Origin: Mucilaginibacter terrigena
Lineage (GTDB): Bacteria > Bacteroidota > Bacteroidia > Sphingobacteriales > Sphingobacteriaceae
Direction of reading: 5' to 3'
DNA length: 64,000 nt
Assembly (NCBI RefSeq): GCF_004168255.1
Contig: NZ_SEWG01000004.1
Span: 124,001 to 188,000, forward strand
The translations under genes and the position numbers were made by a program. Below the pieces are notes generated by a model. It saw nothing but the letters and a program-made list of their open reading frames with translations, was not told the origin of the DNA and made no database searches. Of this stretch, positions 16,526 to 24,855 are shown in pieces. Every line of letters starts with the position of its first letter. Position 1 is the first letter of the stretch.

Positions 16526-16884
16526 AGTGTAAATGGATCTATTAATTCCACTTTATTGCCGAGTGATTTGAAATCGGCAATGTTATTAGTTAGCAAAGGT
16601 AAGTTTTGGACTGCCGCTGTAGCATAAATTATTGCGTCAGGGAGTTTTATGCGATGTTTTTTACGAATATCGATTGTGGCTTCTGCGATAGCGTCTGTTA
16701 ATGGAATAACGGGTATCACATCACATAGATCGACCAAAAGCTCGTGCTCTGCCTTATTTTTAAATGCATACCCCAAAGCTTCGATCTTAGTTATAACTGA
16801 AATTGAAGCTTGATTTAAAATGATATTTGGTAATGTAAGGGTGTAATTTGATAGATAAATTAAGATGTTGGTATCAAAAATCAC
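16522..16884 (-). CDS. vapC: PIN-domain ribonuclease, VapC-like toxin
   Basis: The 120-residue PIN-domain protein has the N-terminal acidic motif MIFDTNILIYL with catalytic Asp4, a central conserved Glu (TKIEALGY), and the C-terminal acidic cluster KLPDAIIYATA with another Asp, then LLTNNIADF. These match the metal-binding acidic triad or quartet of PIN nucleases. Such VapC-type toxins cleave RNA, often tRNA, when not held by antitoxin. It overlaps the upstream small gene by 11 bases, as expected for a type II toxin-antitoxin pair, and overlaps the SDR gene by 4. Activity is inferred from motifs only. Confidence 0.85.
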   Translation of the reverse strand: MIFDTNILIYLSNYTLTLPNIILNQASISVITKIEALGYAFKNKAEHELLVDLCDVIPVIPLTDAIAEATIDIRKKHRIKLPDAIIYATAAVQNLPLLTNNIADFKSLGNKVELIDPFTL

Positions 16885-17119
16885 GATCCCATTCCTTTCT
16901 TATCTCGCGTTGCCATTCAACGGGGTCTTTAATATCCTTGAAAAGGTTTTTTCCTTTAGCCTTATCTAAAATTGAATTAATACGCGCGTATTGAGTTGAT
17001 GGCTCGTTTAAGTTGGTATTGTTTTCAACAGCGATATTTTTAACATAGGGGATATCATGCAATATCTTCTTTAAAGATTCTGTATCCTCATCCTCTACTT
17101 GTATTATCAGCGTTGTCAT
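16874..17119 (-). CDS. putative antitoxin of the PIN-domain toxin
   Basis: An 81-residue small acidic protein (MTTLIIQVEDEDTESLKKIL) located directly upstream of, and overlapping, the PIN-domain gene. The N-terminus is beta-strand like; the C-terminal half (NSILDKAKGKNLFKDIKDPV, EWQREIRKEWDRDF) is helical and rich in Trp and charged residues, as are toxin-wrapping tails of VapB-type antitoxins. I do not recognise an AbrB, RHH or Phd DNA-binding domain with confidence. The antitoxin call rests on size, position and overlap. Confidence 0.65.
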   Translation of the reverse strand: MTTLIIQVEDEDTESLKKILHDIPYVKNIAVENNTNLNEPSTQYARINSILDKAKGKNLFKDIKDPVEWQREIRKEWDRDF

Positions 17120-17141
17120 ACCCTAAATTACAACTAATAAA

Positions 17142-18920
17142 TTAAATTATCAACCTCTCCTCTACCGGGTGTTTGATCAGGTACAGGCCATCGTTTATTA
17201 GTTTTTTATATTCCGGCTCTGTTGCTGCCTTTTGTTCCAGAAATTGCTTTATCTCGGTTGCTAAGGCAGGTTCTGCGTCCTCGTGCTCTAAAAGTTCTAA
17301 GATCTCTAAAGCACAAAGCCAGTCGTCGTGATGGAATTTTTGGAGCACCATCCATACATTACCTAAAAAGCCCAGGTCGCCGCCGGTATGCCTGCGGTCG
17401 CGTACCTGCTGGTAAAGCTTGTGCAGTTCTTTGGTCCTTTGGTCGTATTCGGGGTGGTGCGTGCCTGTGTTTGATTTGTATGCGATCTCCAGGAAAGCAT
17501 CCTTATCGGCCGCGCCACAAAATACCGAAGTGATGGTTCCGCCCACGGCCATGTCGTAAATACCCCAGGCAGGGTCAAACAAAATGGATCCTTTTTCGTC
17601 CAAAACCGTACATTTTTCGATTTTGAAAAGGATAATTTTGCCATTTTCGGTGCTGATTTTAGTTAGTTTGCCGGCAACGGTAATGCCACTTTCAAAAATC
17701 AGGGAAACGTCTTTGCCGGTTTCAATTCCGGCAGCCGTCAGCTCATTGGCAGTAAAATCTTCCAGCGGCTTATCGTACCCCTTCAGCCTGCCAACGGGCG
17801 AGCTGAAACCGTCTTTATGATACTTTTTGCCGTGACCTTTTAATTGCTTGTTACCAACCGCCAAAGATGTTCCGCCCGTGGTTTTTATAAATGTTGGTTG
17901 GCCGTTTCCCTCCGTTTTAAATTCAGTGAACGTACCTGAAATCTGTAAGCCCGAACTGTAAACCGCGGTACAGGTATTCTTGCTGTCGATAGCCTTTTGT
18001 ATCCCATAAGTACCGCCACGGCGAAACGACATGGTATCGGCGAACTCTTCGAGCACGTCTATCAGGTTTTGGAAAGTTGGGGTTACAAATAGCTGCGGCT
18101 GCGTTTTGGTGATATCGTAACTGTATTTAACCGCATCGATGGTATAAGGCAGCTTTTTCACCTCCTCCATCATACAGCTGGCGCTTTCGCCTATAGACGA
18201 GAGCAGCCCTGCGCCATAGATCTTCGGGTTGTCCAGCGTGCCTATCAGCCCGTATTCTACCGTCCACCAGTGCAGGCGGCTCAGCAGAGCCATTTCAGAT
18301 GGTTCGCCCATGTTGTCCTGGTACCAGGCAACCAGTTCATCGGCCCTTTGTATTTCTTCGGGGTCGGCGTCGGGCATTTCCTTTAGTATTGATAAGGCAC
18401 GGATAGCCTCGTATAATTCAAAGTCCTGCGAGCTGAACATGGCCTTCGCCCCTATCGACCCAAAATAACTGAGGTATTCGTGGTAATCCTTATCGGCGAT
18501 AATAGGCGCATGGCCAGCCGACTCATGGATGATATCGGGCGCTGGTGTATATTCGATATGGTTTAACTGGCGGATATCGGCAGCAATAACCAGTACGCGG
18601 TAAGCCTGGTACTCCATAAAAGCGGCAGGGGGTATAAAACCATCCACCGTAACCGCGCCCCAGCCAATTTTGGCCAGCGCGTTATTCATGTCCTGCAGGT
18701 CGGGAATTTTCTCGATGGTAAGGCCAGCTTTTTGCAAACCGGGGATGTACGGATAGTAAGCTACATCTTTTAAATAACTATAATTTTGGCGCATAACGTA
18801 CCGCCAAACGGCATGATCAACCGGGGTGTAATGGCCGTAATGCTGGTCTACAATAAATTGTTTTAAATGACTGGGCAATGCCGCAACCTGCGGGTTATTA
18901 AAATCATTAAAATCGCTCAT
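17142..18920 (-). CDS. phhA: aromatic amino acid hydroxylase (phenylalanine 4-monooxygenase) with long C-terminal extension
   Basis: The 592-residue protein carries an iron- and pterin-dependent hydroxylase core in residues 1-300. The iron ligands are His132 and His137 in HESAGHAPII, plus Glu222 in WWTVEYGLIG. It would convert phenylalanine to tyrosine with tetrahydrobiopterin, feeding the tyrosine catabolic genes at 28-34 kb. Typical bacterial PhhA is about 260-300 residues. Here a further 290 residues follow, first glycine/lysine-rich strands (GISGTFTEF-like) and then a helical tail (LGFLGNVWMVLQKFHHDDWL). The extension matches no domain I know. Tryptophan or tyrosine hydroxylase activity is an alternative. 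It lies 22 bases from the antitoxin gene on the same strand. Confidence 0.9.
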   Translation of the reverse strand: MSDFNDFNNPQVAALPSHLKQFIVDQHYGHYTPVDHAVWRYVMRQNYSYLKDVAYYPYIPGLQKAGLTIEKIPDLQDMNNALAKIGWGAVTVDGFIPPAAFMEYQAYRVLVIAADIRQLNHIEYTPAPDIIHESAGHAPIIADKDYHEYLSYFGSIGAKAMFSSQDFELYEAIRALSILKEMPDADPEEIQRADELVAWYQDNMGEPSEMALLSRLHWWTVEYGLIGTLDNPKIYGAGLLSSIGESASCMMEEVKKLPYTIDAVKYSYDITKTQPQLFVTPTFQNLIDVLEEFADTMSFRRGGTYGIQKAIDSKNTCTAVYSSGLQISGTFTEFKTEGNGQPTFIKTTGGTSLAVGNKQLKGHGKKYHKDGFSSPVGRLKGYDKPLEDFTANELTAAGIETGKDVSLIFESGITVAGKLTKISTENGKIILFKIEKCTVLDEKGSILFDPAWGIYDMAVGGTITSVFCGAADKDAFLEIAYKSNTGTHHPEYDQRTKELHKLYQQVRDRRHTGGDLGFLGNVWMVLQKFHHDDWLCALEILELLEHEDAEPALATEIKQFLEQKAATEPEYKKLINDGLYLIKHPVEERLII

Positions 18921-19051
18921 TCCTTAGCTTTCGGGTTTATAATTAACCAAAATTAGGAAATTAGGTTTAGCTAAACAGCGATTGTATCAGATAAATTGCA
19001 GAAATATTACCTTTTATTGGGGTATAGAAAAGCGCTGAAAAATTAAATATT

Positions 19052-20014
19052 TTAAATAGATTGATTTTCAGAATTATCTTCTGTTTTGGGCAAACCATCT
19101 TCTAAACGGCTTGGGCGGATAACGTAATAAACACCCAGTAACGCTACCAGCAACGAAATGATATAGAACGTACCGGGCAGGAAGGTTGCCAGGCTTTCGT
19201 CCATCGGGAAAACCTTGGTAAGCTGTAAAAAAACGGTCTCGCGGATGCCTGCGCCGCCTATACTGATGGGAATAATAGTAGCCAGCGCCGAAATTAAAAA
19301 GGAAAGCAGGTAAGGCGAATACTTGCCCTCGAAATCCTGCCCTATCATAATAAAAACAATGGCTACCAGTTGCAGGCTTTGTACCCCTACCGCCTTTAAG
19401 TGCGCTTGCCAAAAATAATGGGTGTACTCCCTGAAAAATTTATAGGCCACAAAATAATAAATGGCCGAAGCCCCAATGAATATGCTTAGCGGGATACCAA
19501 TGTGGATATCTATCTGAGGTATCAGGAAAATAAGCGCCACAATGATCAAACCTATAGCCCAAAGGCCGCTCAGCCTGTCGAACATGATAGCCCAGAAAAC
19601 CTTTTTCGCGGGCAGCTTATAATTCTTTTTTAGTAAAAATATCTTGTAGCCATCGCCCCCAATACCACCCGGCAACAGGAAGTTGTAGAACAGCCCCAAA
19701 AGGTACAGCCTGAAATTGAACCGTGGGTCGAGTTTTAGTTTGATAGATTTAAAGAAGCTGGATAAACGCCACGAGGAGATCACTATGGAACCGAAAAAGC
19801 AAAGCATAGCGGCAAACATCCACCAGTAATTGGCATGCAGTAAGCGGAATTTAACCTTCTCTAAAGGCACTTTCCTGAAAACAAAGTAGAGCAGAACAGA
19901 GGTAACCGCAAATTTAAGCAACACCTTGGTAATGCTCCATAAACGCTGTTTCCATGTTTTTGGGGCAACCAGTTCCTGTGCTTCGTCCTCCTCGGCTTGT
20001 GCTAAGTCTTTCAT
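19052..20014 (-). CDS. lysylphosphatidylglycerol synthase/flippase-like membrane protein (UPF0104)
   Basis: A 320-residue integral membrane protein with about eight helices. The family pattern is present: FAVTSVLLYFVFRKVPLEKV, LGLFYNFLLPGGIGGDGYKIFLL and SIGGAGIRETVFLQL. This is the transmembrane region also found in MprF and related flippases, here without the synthase domain. Lipid or isoprenoid-glycan translocation is known for some members; the cargo here is unknown. The start is ATG at 20012-20014, followed upstream by a long degenerate repeat island. It is transcribed alone. Confidence 0.85.
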   Translation of the reverse strand: MKDLAQAEEDEAQELVAPKTWKQRLWSITKVLLKFAVTSVLLYFVFRKVPLEKVKFRLLHANYWWMFAAMLCFFGSIVISSWRLSSFFKSIKLKLDPRFNFRLYLLGLFYNFLLPGGIGGDGYKIFLLKKNYKLPAKKVFWAIMFDRLSGLWAIGLIIVALIFLIPQIDIHIGIPLSIFIGASAIYYFVAYKFFREYTHYFWQAHLKAVGVQSLQLVAIVFIMIGQDFEGKYSPYLLSFLISALATIIPISIGGAGIRETVFLQLTKVFPMDESLATFLPGTFYIISLLVALLGVYYVIRPSRLEDGLPKTEDNSENQSI

Positions 20015-20030
20015 TCGGGTGCAAAGGTAA

Positions 20031-20226
20031 TAAATTAGTGATTAGTTGATTTGTGATCAGAGATTAGTTGTTGTTGGTAATTTGAGATTTGTGATTAGAG
20101 ATTAGTTAGCACAATGTAATTCCAACTAATTACGGATTAACCGGCAGCGACTCAACTAATCTCTGATTAACTAATCACTAATCTCTAATTCCCACTATTC
20201 TCTAATCACTATTCTCTAATCACTAA
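20031..20226. repeat. large inverted degenerate repeat, GATTAGTGATTAG dialect
   Basis: The left arm (20031-20110) is built from GATTAG, TGATTAG and GAGATTAG words. The right arm (20150-20226) is built from their complements (CTAATC, ACTAATC, CTCTAATC). ATCAGAGATTAGTTG at 20056-20070 is exactly inverted at 20153-20167. The element fills the divergent intergenic space and ends at the aguB promoter. Confidence 0.75.
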
Positions 20227-20233
20227 AATAAAG

Positions 20234-20241
20234 TATTTTTG
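20234..20241 (+). promoter_or_regulatory. -7 promoter element of the putrescine genes
   Basis: TATTTTTG fits TAnnTTTG and lies 18 bases before the aguB ATG at 20260. It directly follows the last repeat words of the island at 20031-20226. Confidence 0.5.
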
Positions 20242-20259
20242 CGCAAATTTCTATCAGAT

Positions 20260-21129
20260 ATGAGTAAGGTAAAAGTTGGTATAGTGCAAATGACCTGCAC
20301 GGCAAATAAGCAGGAAAACCTGGATAAGGCTATTGTTAAAGTACGCGAAGCTGCCGCCAAAGGCGCGCAGATTGTTTGCCTGCAGGAGCTTTTTACATCG
20401 CTGTATTTTTGCGATGAGGAAGATTACGATAACTTTAAACTGGCCGAACCTATCCCCGGCCCCTCAACTGATGCTTTGCAAAAAGTAGCCGGCGAACTGG
20501 GTGTAGTTATCATCGCATCGTTATTTGAAAAACGCGCGCAAGGCGTTTACCACAATACCACCGCCGTTTTAGATGCCGATGGCAGCTACCTGGGCAAATA
20601 CCGCAAAATGCATATCCCCGATGACCCGGGCTTTTACGAGAAATTTTACTTCACCCCCGGCGACCTGGGCTACAAGGTTTTCAAAACCAAATTTGCTACC
20701 ATAGGCGTGCTCATCTGCTGGGACCAGTGGTACCCCGAAGCTGCGCGTATTACCGCCTTAATGGGTGCCGAGATCCTGTTTTACCCAACCGCCATCGGCT
20801 GGGCAACCACGCAGGATGAGGCCACCAACATTAAACAATATAATGCCTGGCAAACCATCCAACGCGGCCATGCTGTTGCCAATGGGGTACACGTGGTAAG
20901 CGTTAACCGTGTTGGCGAAGAAGCCGGCGTAAAATTCTGGGGAGGCTCGTTCTTCGCCGATCCGTTTGGAGAGGTGTTACACCAAACAACAGTTGAACAG
21001 GAAGAAGTGGTGGTTAAAGAGCTTGACCTTGATCAGTCTGATTATTACCGCAGCCACTGGCCGTTTTTGCGGGACAGAAGAATTGACAGCTACCAGCCCA
21101 TAACGAAGCGTTTACTGGATAACGATTAA
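20260..21129 (+). CDS. aguB: N-carbamoylputrescine amidase
   Basis: The 289-residue nitrilase-superfamily hydrolase converts N-carbamoylputrescine to putrescine, CO2 and ammonia. The catalytic triad is visible as Glu43 (CLQELF), Lys116 (KYRKMHIPD) and Cys153 (LICWDQWYPE). The ATG at 20260 (MSKVKVGIVQMT) is chosen over an in-frame TTG at 20239, which lies inside the -7 promoter element. It precedes agmatine deiminase by about 136 bases, separated by a hairpin repeat. Together they form the two-step agmatine route to putrescine. Confidence 0.95.
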   Translation: MSKVKVGIVQMTCTANKQENLDKAIVKVREAAAKGAQIVCLQELFTSLYFCDEEDYDNFKLAEPIPGPSTDALQKVAGELGVVIIASLFEKRAQGVYHNTTAVLDADGSYLGKYRKMHIPDDPGFYEKFYFTPGDLGYKVFKTKFATIGVLICWDQWYPEAARITALMGAEILFYPTAIGWATTQDEATNIKQYNAWQTIQRGHAVANGVHVVSVNRVGEEAGVKFWGGSFFADPFGEVLHQTTVEQEEVVVKELDLDQSDYYRSHWPFLRDRRIDSYQPITKRLLDND

Positions 21130-21136
21130 TCACACA

Positions 21137-21224
21137 TGTCATTGCGAGCGATAGCGTGGCAACCTCGTCGCTCGCATATTGAACGCGACGAGATTGCCAC
21201 GTCACTACGCTCCTCGCAATGACA
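21137..21224. repeat. 88-bp hairpin element bounded by TGTCAT/ATGACA
   Basis: TGTCATTGCGAG at the left end is inverted at the right (CTCGCAATGACA, 21213-21224), with long internal matches (GTGGCAACCTCGTCGC against GCGACGAGATTGCCAC). It is a REP/MITE-like palindrome between aguB and aguA. No coding capacity. Confidence 0.85.
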
Positions 21225-21242
21225 TATCTTTATATTGCTCTA

Positions 21243-21270
21243 CCATGAACTATCAACCATCAACTATGAA
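21243..21270 (+). repeat. short CTATGAAC-dialect repeat at the aguA start
   Basis: Words of the type CATGAACTATCAACCATC run across the beginning of aguA. The same words occur at 9468-9495, 12 kb away. They contribute an alternative in-frame ATG at 21245. Confidence 0.5.
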
Positions 21271-22303
21271 CTTCGCCGACTTAAAAGGCTTCCACTTCCC
21301 TGCTGAATGGGCACGTCAAGAAGCCATGTGGCTTAGCTGGCCGCACAAAGAAGCGTCATGGCCGGGCAAGTTGCCACTTATCTACCCGAAGTACTGCGAG
21401 TTTATTAAGGTGATTTCTGAGGGGCAAATCGTTCGTATAAACGTTGCTGATGAGCAAATGGCGGCGTTTGCCAAACAGCAGTTGTTATCAGCAGGGGTCG
21501 ATCTAAAAAAAGTTGAATTTTATGATTTTCCAACTAACGATGCCTGGTGCCGCGACCATGGCCCGGCGTTCCTTGTTAATTATAACACAAAAGAAAAGGT
21601 AATTGTAGATTGGAATTATAACGCCTGGGGCGATAAATACCCTCCATATGATCTGGATGATGTTATCCCGACAAAAATTGCCAACCACTTTAACCTGCCG
21701 GTGTATCATCCCGGTATTGTGATGGAAGGCGGCTCGGTTGATTTTAACGGCGCGGGTACCTTGCTCACCACTACCGCCTGCCTGCTTAATAAAAACCGCA
21801 ACCCGCATTTAAACCAGCAGCAAATAGAAGGCTACCTGCAAAACTACTACGGTGTGGAGCAGATCCTTTGGCTGGGCGACGGCATTGTAGGCGACGATAC
21901 CGACGGCCATATTGATGATATCACCCGCTTTGTAAATGCCGATACGGTTGTAACCGTGGTTGAAGAAAACAAAAACGACGAGAACTACCACCTGCTGCAG
22001 GAAAACCTGCAAACCCTTAAAACCATGCGACTGATAAACGGCAAGCAGCTAAACATTGTAGAGCTACCCATGCCTGAACCGGTGATATACGACGGCCAGC
22101 GCTTACCTGCATCGTACGCCAATTTCTACATCGGAAACGCCGCCGTAGTTGTACCTACCTACCGTTCGCATCACGACGATAAAGCCCTGGATATTTTGCA
22201 AGGCTGCTTCCCCGACAGGAAAGTTGTAGGTATCGATTCAACAGATATTATCTGGGGGTTGGGGAGTTTCCATTGTTTAAGCCAGCAGGAACCGGCGGTG
22301 TAG
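21266..22303 (+). CDS. aguA: agmatine deiminase
   Basis: The 345-residue guanidino-modifying enzyme hydrolyses agmatine to N-carbamoylputrescine and ammonia. Motifs are DAWCRDHGPAF, MEGGSVDFNG, GDDTDGHIDDITRF and the C-terminal catalytic cysteine, Cys337 in GSFHCLSQQEP. The start chosen is ATG 21266 (MNFADLKGFHFPAEW); an ATG seven codons earlier and longer extensions lie in repeat DNA. The last 56 bases overlap antisense with the end of the gene at 22248-23456. It works with AguB upstream. Confidence 0.95.
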   Translation: MNFADLKGFHFPAEWARQEAMWLSWPHKEASWPGKLPLIYPKYCEFIKVISEGQIVRINVADEQMAAFAKQQLLSAGVDLKKVEFYDFPTNDAWCRDHGPAFLVNYNTKEKVIVDWNYNAWGDKYPPYDLDDVIPTKIANHFNLPVYHPGIVMEGGSVDFNGAGTLLTTTACLLNKNRNPHLNQQQIEGYLQNYYGVEQILWLGDGIVGDDTDGHIDDITRFVNADTVVTVVEENKNDENYHLLQENLQTLKTMRLINGKQLNIVELPMPEPVIYDGQRLPASYANFYIGNAAVVVPTYRSHHDDKALDILQGCFPDRKVVGIDSTDIIWGLGSFHCLSQQEPAV

Positions 22304-23456
22304 GGTCGAGTTCAAAATCAAACCATGGAATGTTGAGCAGACCTTTTTTTCCGTATATGAAAACAGCGCTGCCAACAGGTGTTTTATAATAACTTTTTTC
22401 TGAAACATCTACCTCTCTAATATTCTGTCCGGGTAACCAAGGGTTTAATTTAAGGTGGTAATGTGCGCCTTTGCCACTGCTTATATATTCGTCAGCCACA
22501 GTGGTTGTAAAATTAGTGGGTGTCGACCTGTCGAAAAAGCAATTAACAACAATAGTGTTTGCAAAACCATATAAAAACGATATTACCACCATTGCAGCAA
22601 TTTGCCCTTTAGCAACGCCTTTGATTTTATTGATACCTGTGCTGTACAACAAAATAAATAAGGCTACCGTAACACCCGCTACAATTGGCCATGCATTGGC
22701 AAATGAAAGCACCTCATATTCTGCAATTGCCAATATAAAAACGTTAATAACAGACATTGTAAGCCCTAAAATTATACCCATGTGCAAGCTTCTTTGGCTT
22801 GCACCTACAAATTTTATAAGGCCATTGCTAAACCTCATGATAGCTATGCCCAAAAGCGGGTATAGGGCGCCGGTCCAAAAAGACACAGAGCTATTCCTGA
22901 CAAATATTAAGATAAAGCACATAACTAACCCCCAGATGTTATAAGCTACAGCGATTTGCCTCATCTTGCTGATTTTAGCTTCACGTTCCTCGGGGGTATA
23001 ACCTAAAGAATTATCGTTTAACAGCGCCTCCTTTTCCTTTTCCAGATCTACTTTATCCAGATCAGTAAATTTTTCACGCAGCCATTTTGTTAATTCCTCA
23101 GATTTAGCAAGATCATCGTAATTGCTGATGTTTATTCGGGAATAAGAAACATCTATTGGTTCAATGATAATAATTTTAGACTCAATTCTCACCCCTTTAA
23201 TATTGTCAAATTTTAAAGTTTTACTGTAAAAAAGGCGCGCCCTTGTAATGCTTGTTTCAGTTACAGTCACTTTACTTTTGAATATATTGATGAGTACGCA
23301 CAAGCAAACCAGTATTGGGATTAAAATAAAAACATACAAACTACTATCATGTGGTGGCTTTGAGATAATTAAATAGCTAAAAAACACTATCATCCCGCCT
23401 GTTAATAGCCCATATAATATCTTACTAAAAACACCAACCTTATACTCGTGTTCCAT
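22248..23456 (-). CDS. membrane protein of unknown function
   Basis: A 402-residue protein. Two N-terminal helices (FSKILYGLLTGGMIVFFSYLI and LYVFILIPILVCLCVLINIF) are followed by a small beta-rich cytoplasmic domain of PH-like appearance (VTVTETSITRARLFYSKTLKF, DNIKGVRIESKIIIIEPI). A charged stretch follows, then six or so more helices from about residue 170, and a C-terminal strand-rich tail (GAHYHLKLNPWLPGQN). I do not recognise a named family. The 3' end overlaps aguA convergently by 56 bases, so its final residues (FELDPTPPVPAGLNNG...) are fixed by the opposite strand. Confidence 0.75.
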   Translation of the reverse strand: MEHEYKVGVFSKILYGLLTGGMIVFFSYLIISKPPHDSSLYVFILIPILVCLCVLINIFKSKVTVTETSITRARLFYSKTLKFDNIKGVRIESKIIIIEPIDVSYSRINISNYDDLAKSEELTKWLREKFTDLDKVDLEKEKEALLNDNSLGYTPEEREAKISKMRQIAVAYNIWGLVMCFILIFVRNSSVSFWTGALYPLLGIAIMRFSNGLIKFVGASQRSLHMGIILGLTMSVINVFILAIAEYEVLSFANAWPIVAGVTVALFILLYSTGINKIKGVAKGQIAAMVVISFLYGFANTIVVNCFFDRSTPTNFTTTVADEYISSGKGAHYHLKLNPWLPGQNIREVDVSEKSYYKTPVGSAVFIYGKKGLLNIPWFDFELDPTPPVPAGLNNGNSPTPR

Positions 23457-23571
23457 TGCAATTATTTAGATTTTCTAAAATATCTAAATTTATAAAGATC
23501 CCCCAACCTAATTTTTTACCGACAATTCTCCCCCCCTTACCGACTACTTTAATCATATTGCCAATATTGGG

Positions 23572-23602
23572 TTTGCATATGTGTAATCTTACATTAGTTT
23601 TG
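23572..23602 (+). promoter_or_regulatory. promoter of the LiaF-like/LytTR operon
   Basis: TTTG at 23572-23575 and TAGTTTTG at 23595-23602, spaced by 19 bases, match the Bacteroidota -33/-7 consensus. The start codon at 23630 is 27 bases downstream. Confidence 0.65.
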
Positions 23603-23629
23603 GTTAACAATTTAAAATAGAAGAAGACC

Positions 23630-24448
23630 ATGTCAAACAATATAGATCTCCAGAACAAAACACCCAAAGGCAAAGTAATGGCCGGGCTGTTATTGCTGTT
23701 AGTAGGCGGCGTTATGCTTTTACAGCAACTCAATGTATTTTTCATTCCCGATTCGGTATCCCTGTGGCCGCTATGGCTTATATTTTGGGGCCTTGTTGTG
23801 GGTGCCAAAAACAATTTCCAAAAACCATCGGGCGTTATGCTGATAGGTTTAGGTGTAATTTTTATGCTTACTTCAAACCTGCATAACTCAAGCGGCTTTG
23901 TATGGCCGGCAGCTCTTATAGGTATTGGTTTATGGATAATATCAAAAAAGAACAGCCACACCAACATTAATACCGGCAACGATTACTGGGACAAAAAATA
24001 CCAGGCTAACCCGTTTACTACAGAAAAACCTTTGGCAAATTTTGATACCGAAGAAGGAGATACTGCCGAAAGCACTACCGAGCCGGCAGGCAATTACAGG
24101 CCTTCGCCCGAGGATTTCCTGAACGCTACAGCCATATTTGGCGGCGTTAATAAAACCATTCTGTCAAAAAACTTCAGGGGCGGCGATATCACCAACATAT
24201 TTGGCGGCACCGAGCTTGATTTTACGCAGGCAGATATCCACGGGCGGGTTATTATAGACATTACCCAAATGTTTGGCGGTACAAAAATAATAGTACCATC
24301 TAACTGGCACGTGGTACCAGACCTGGCCGCCGTATTTGCGGGTGTAGATGATAAACGCATTAAACACGCGCAGGTTAATACTACCGATAAAGTTTTAGTA
24401 CTTAAAGGTGTATCGGTGTTTGCCGGTGTTGATATCCGCAGCTATTAA
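23630..24448 (+). CDS. LiaF-like envelope-stress membrane protein (DUF5668 plus LiaF C-terminal domain)
   Basis: The 272-residue protein has an N-terminal block of three or four helices (VMAGLLLLLVGGVMLLQQLN, LWPLWLIFWGLVVGAKN, GVMLIGLGVIFMLTSN, FVWPAALIGIGLWII) typical of the LiaI/LiaF transmembrane region. A hydrophilic linker follows, then a C-terminal domain of repeated strands (ATAIFGGVNKTILSKNFRGG, ITNIFGGTELDF, ITQMFGGTKIIVP, AAVFAGVDDKR) as in LiaF. In Firmicutes LiaF inhibits a cell-envelope sensor kinase. Here a LytS-type kinase and LytTR regulator follow in the operon, so an analogous inhibitory role is inferred. Confidence 0.85.
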   Translation: MSNNIDLQNKTPKGKVMAGLLLLLVGGVMLLQQLNVFFIPDSVSLWPLWLIFWGLVVGAKNNFQKPSGVMLIGLGVIFMLTSNLHNSSGFVWPAALIGIGLWIISKKNSHTNINTGNDYWDKKYQANPFTTEKPLANFDTEEGDTAESTTEPAGNYRPSPEDFLNATAIFGGVNKTILSKNFRGGDITNIFGGTELDFTQADIHGRVIIDITQMFGGTKIIVPSNWHVVPDLAAVFAGVDDKRIKHAQVNTTDKVLVLKGVSVFAGVDIRSY

Positions 24449-24496
24449 TTTTAATCCAACTTATTATTTATAAATATAATTAAGGGAGAACATGTT

Positions 24497-24832
24497 ATGA
24501 ATTGGTATGTAGCAAAATTAGTTTTCAGGGTGATAAGCGGCAATGGCGACCATAACGCGCAGTTTGACGAACAACTGCGGCTGATAAATGCCGGTACCGA
24601 AATTGAAGCTTATGAAAAAGCAAGCAATATTGGCCACGCCAACCAGGATAGCTTTGTTAACGTACAAAAGCAAACCGTTAAATGGCAGTTTATTGATGTT
24701 GCCGAACTGAACGCTTTAAGCGGCTTAACAGATGGTACCGAACTATACTATAACATACACGAAGCACCCGACCCCGACCTTTACATTGCCTGGGCACACC
24801 ATAAAAGCGCCCTGTTGGGTGCAAAAAACTAA
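24497..24832 (+). CDS. DUF4288 protein
   Basis: The 111-residue soluble protein starts MNWYVAKLVFRVISGNG, the typical opening of DUF4288, with the following DEQLRLINAGTEIEAYEKA and FIDVAELNAL segments. The family has no known function. The gene sits inside the LiaF-like/LytS/LytTR operon (49 bases after the first gene, 23 before the third), which suggests a part in that signalling unit or simple co-transcription. Start is the ATG at 24497. Confidence 0.8.
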   Translation: MNWYVAKLVFRVISGNGDHNAQFDEQLRLINAGTEIEAYEKASNIGHANQDSFVNVQKQTVKWQFIDVAELNALSGLTDGTELYYNIHEAPDPDLYIAWAHHKSALLGAKN

Positions 24833-24855
24833 ACCATCACCATAAATAAAAAGCT

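Noticed and set aside
23440-23979. A 179-codon minus-strand frame across the LiaF-like gene start
   Set aside because: It is antisense to a well-supported gene and its promoter, and its sequence has no domain.
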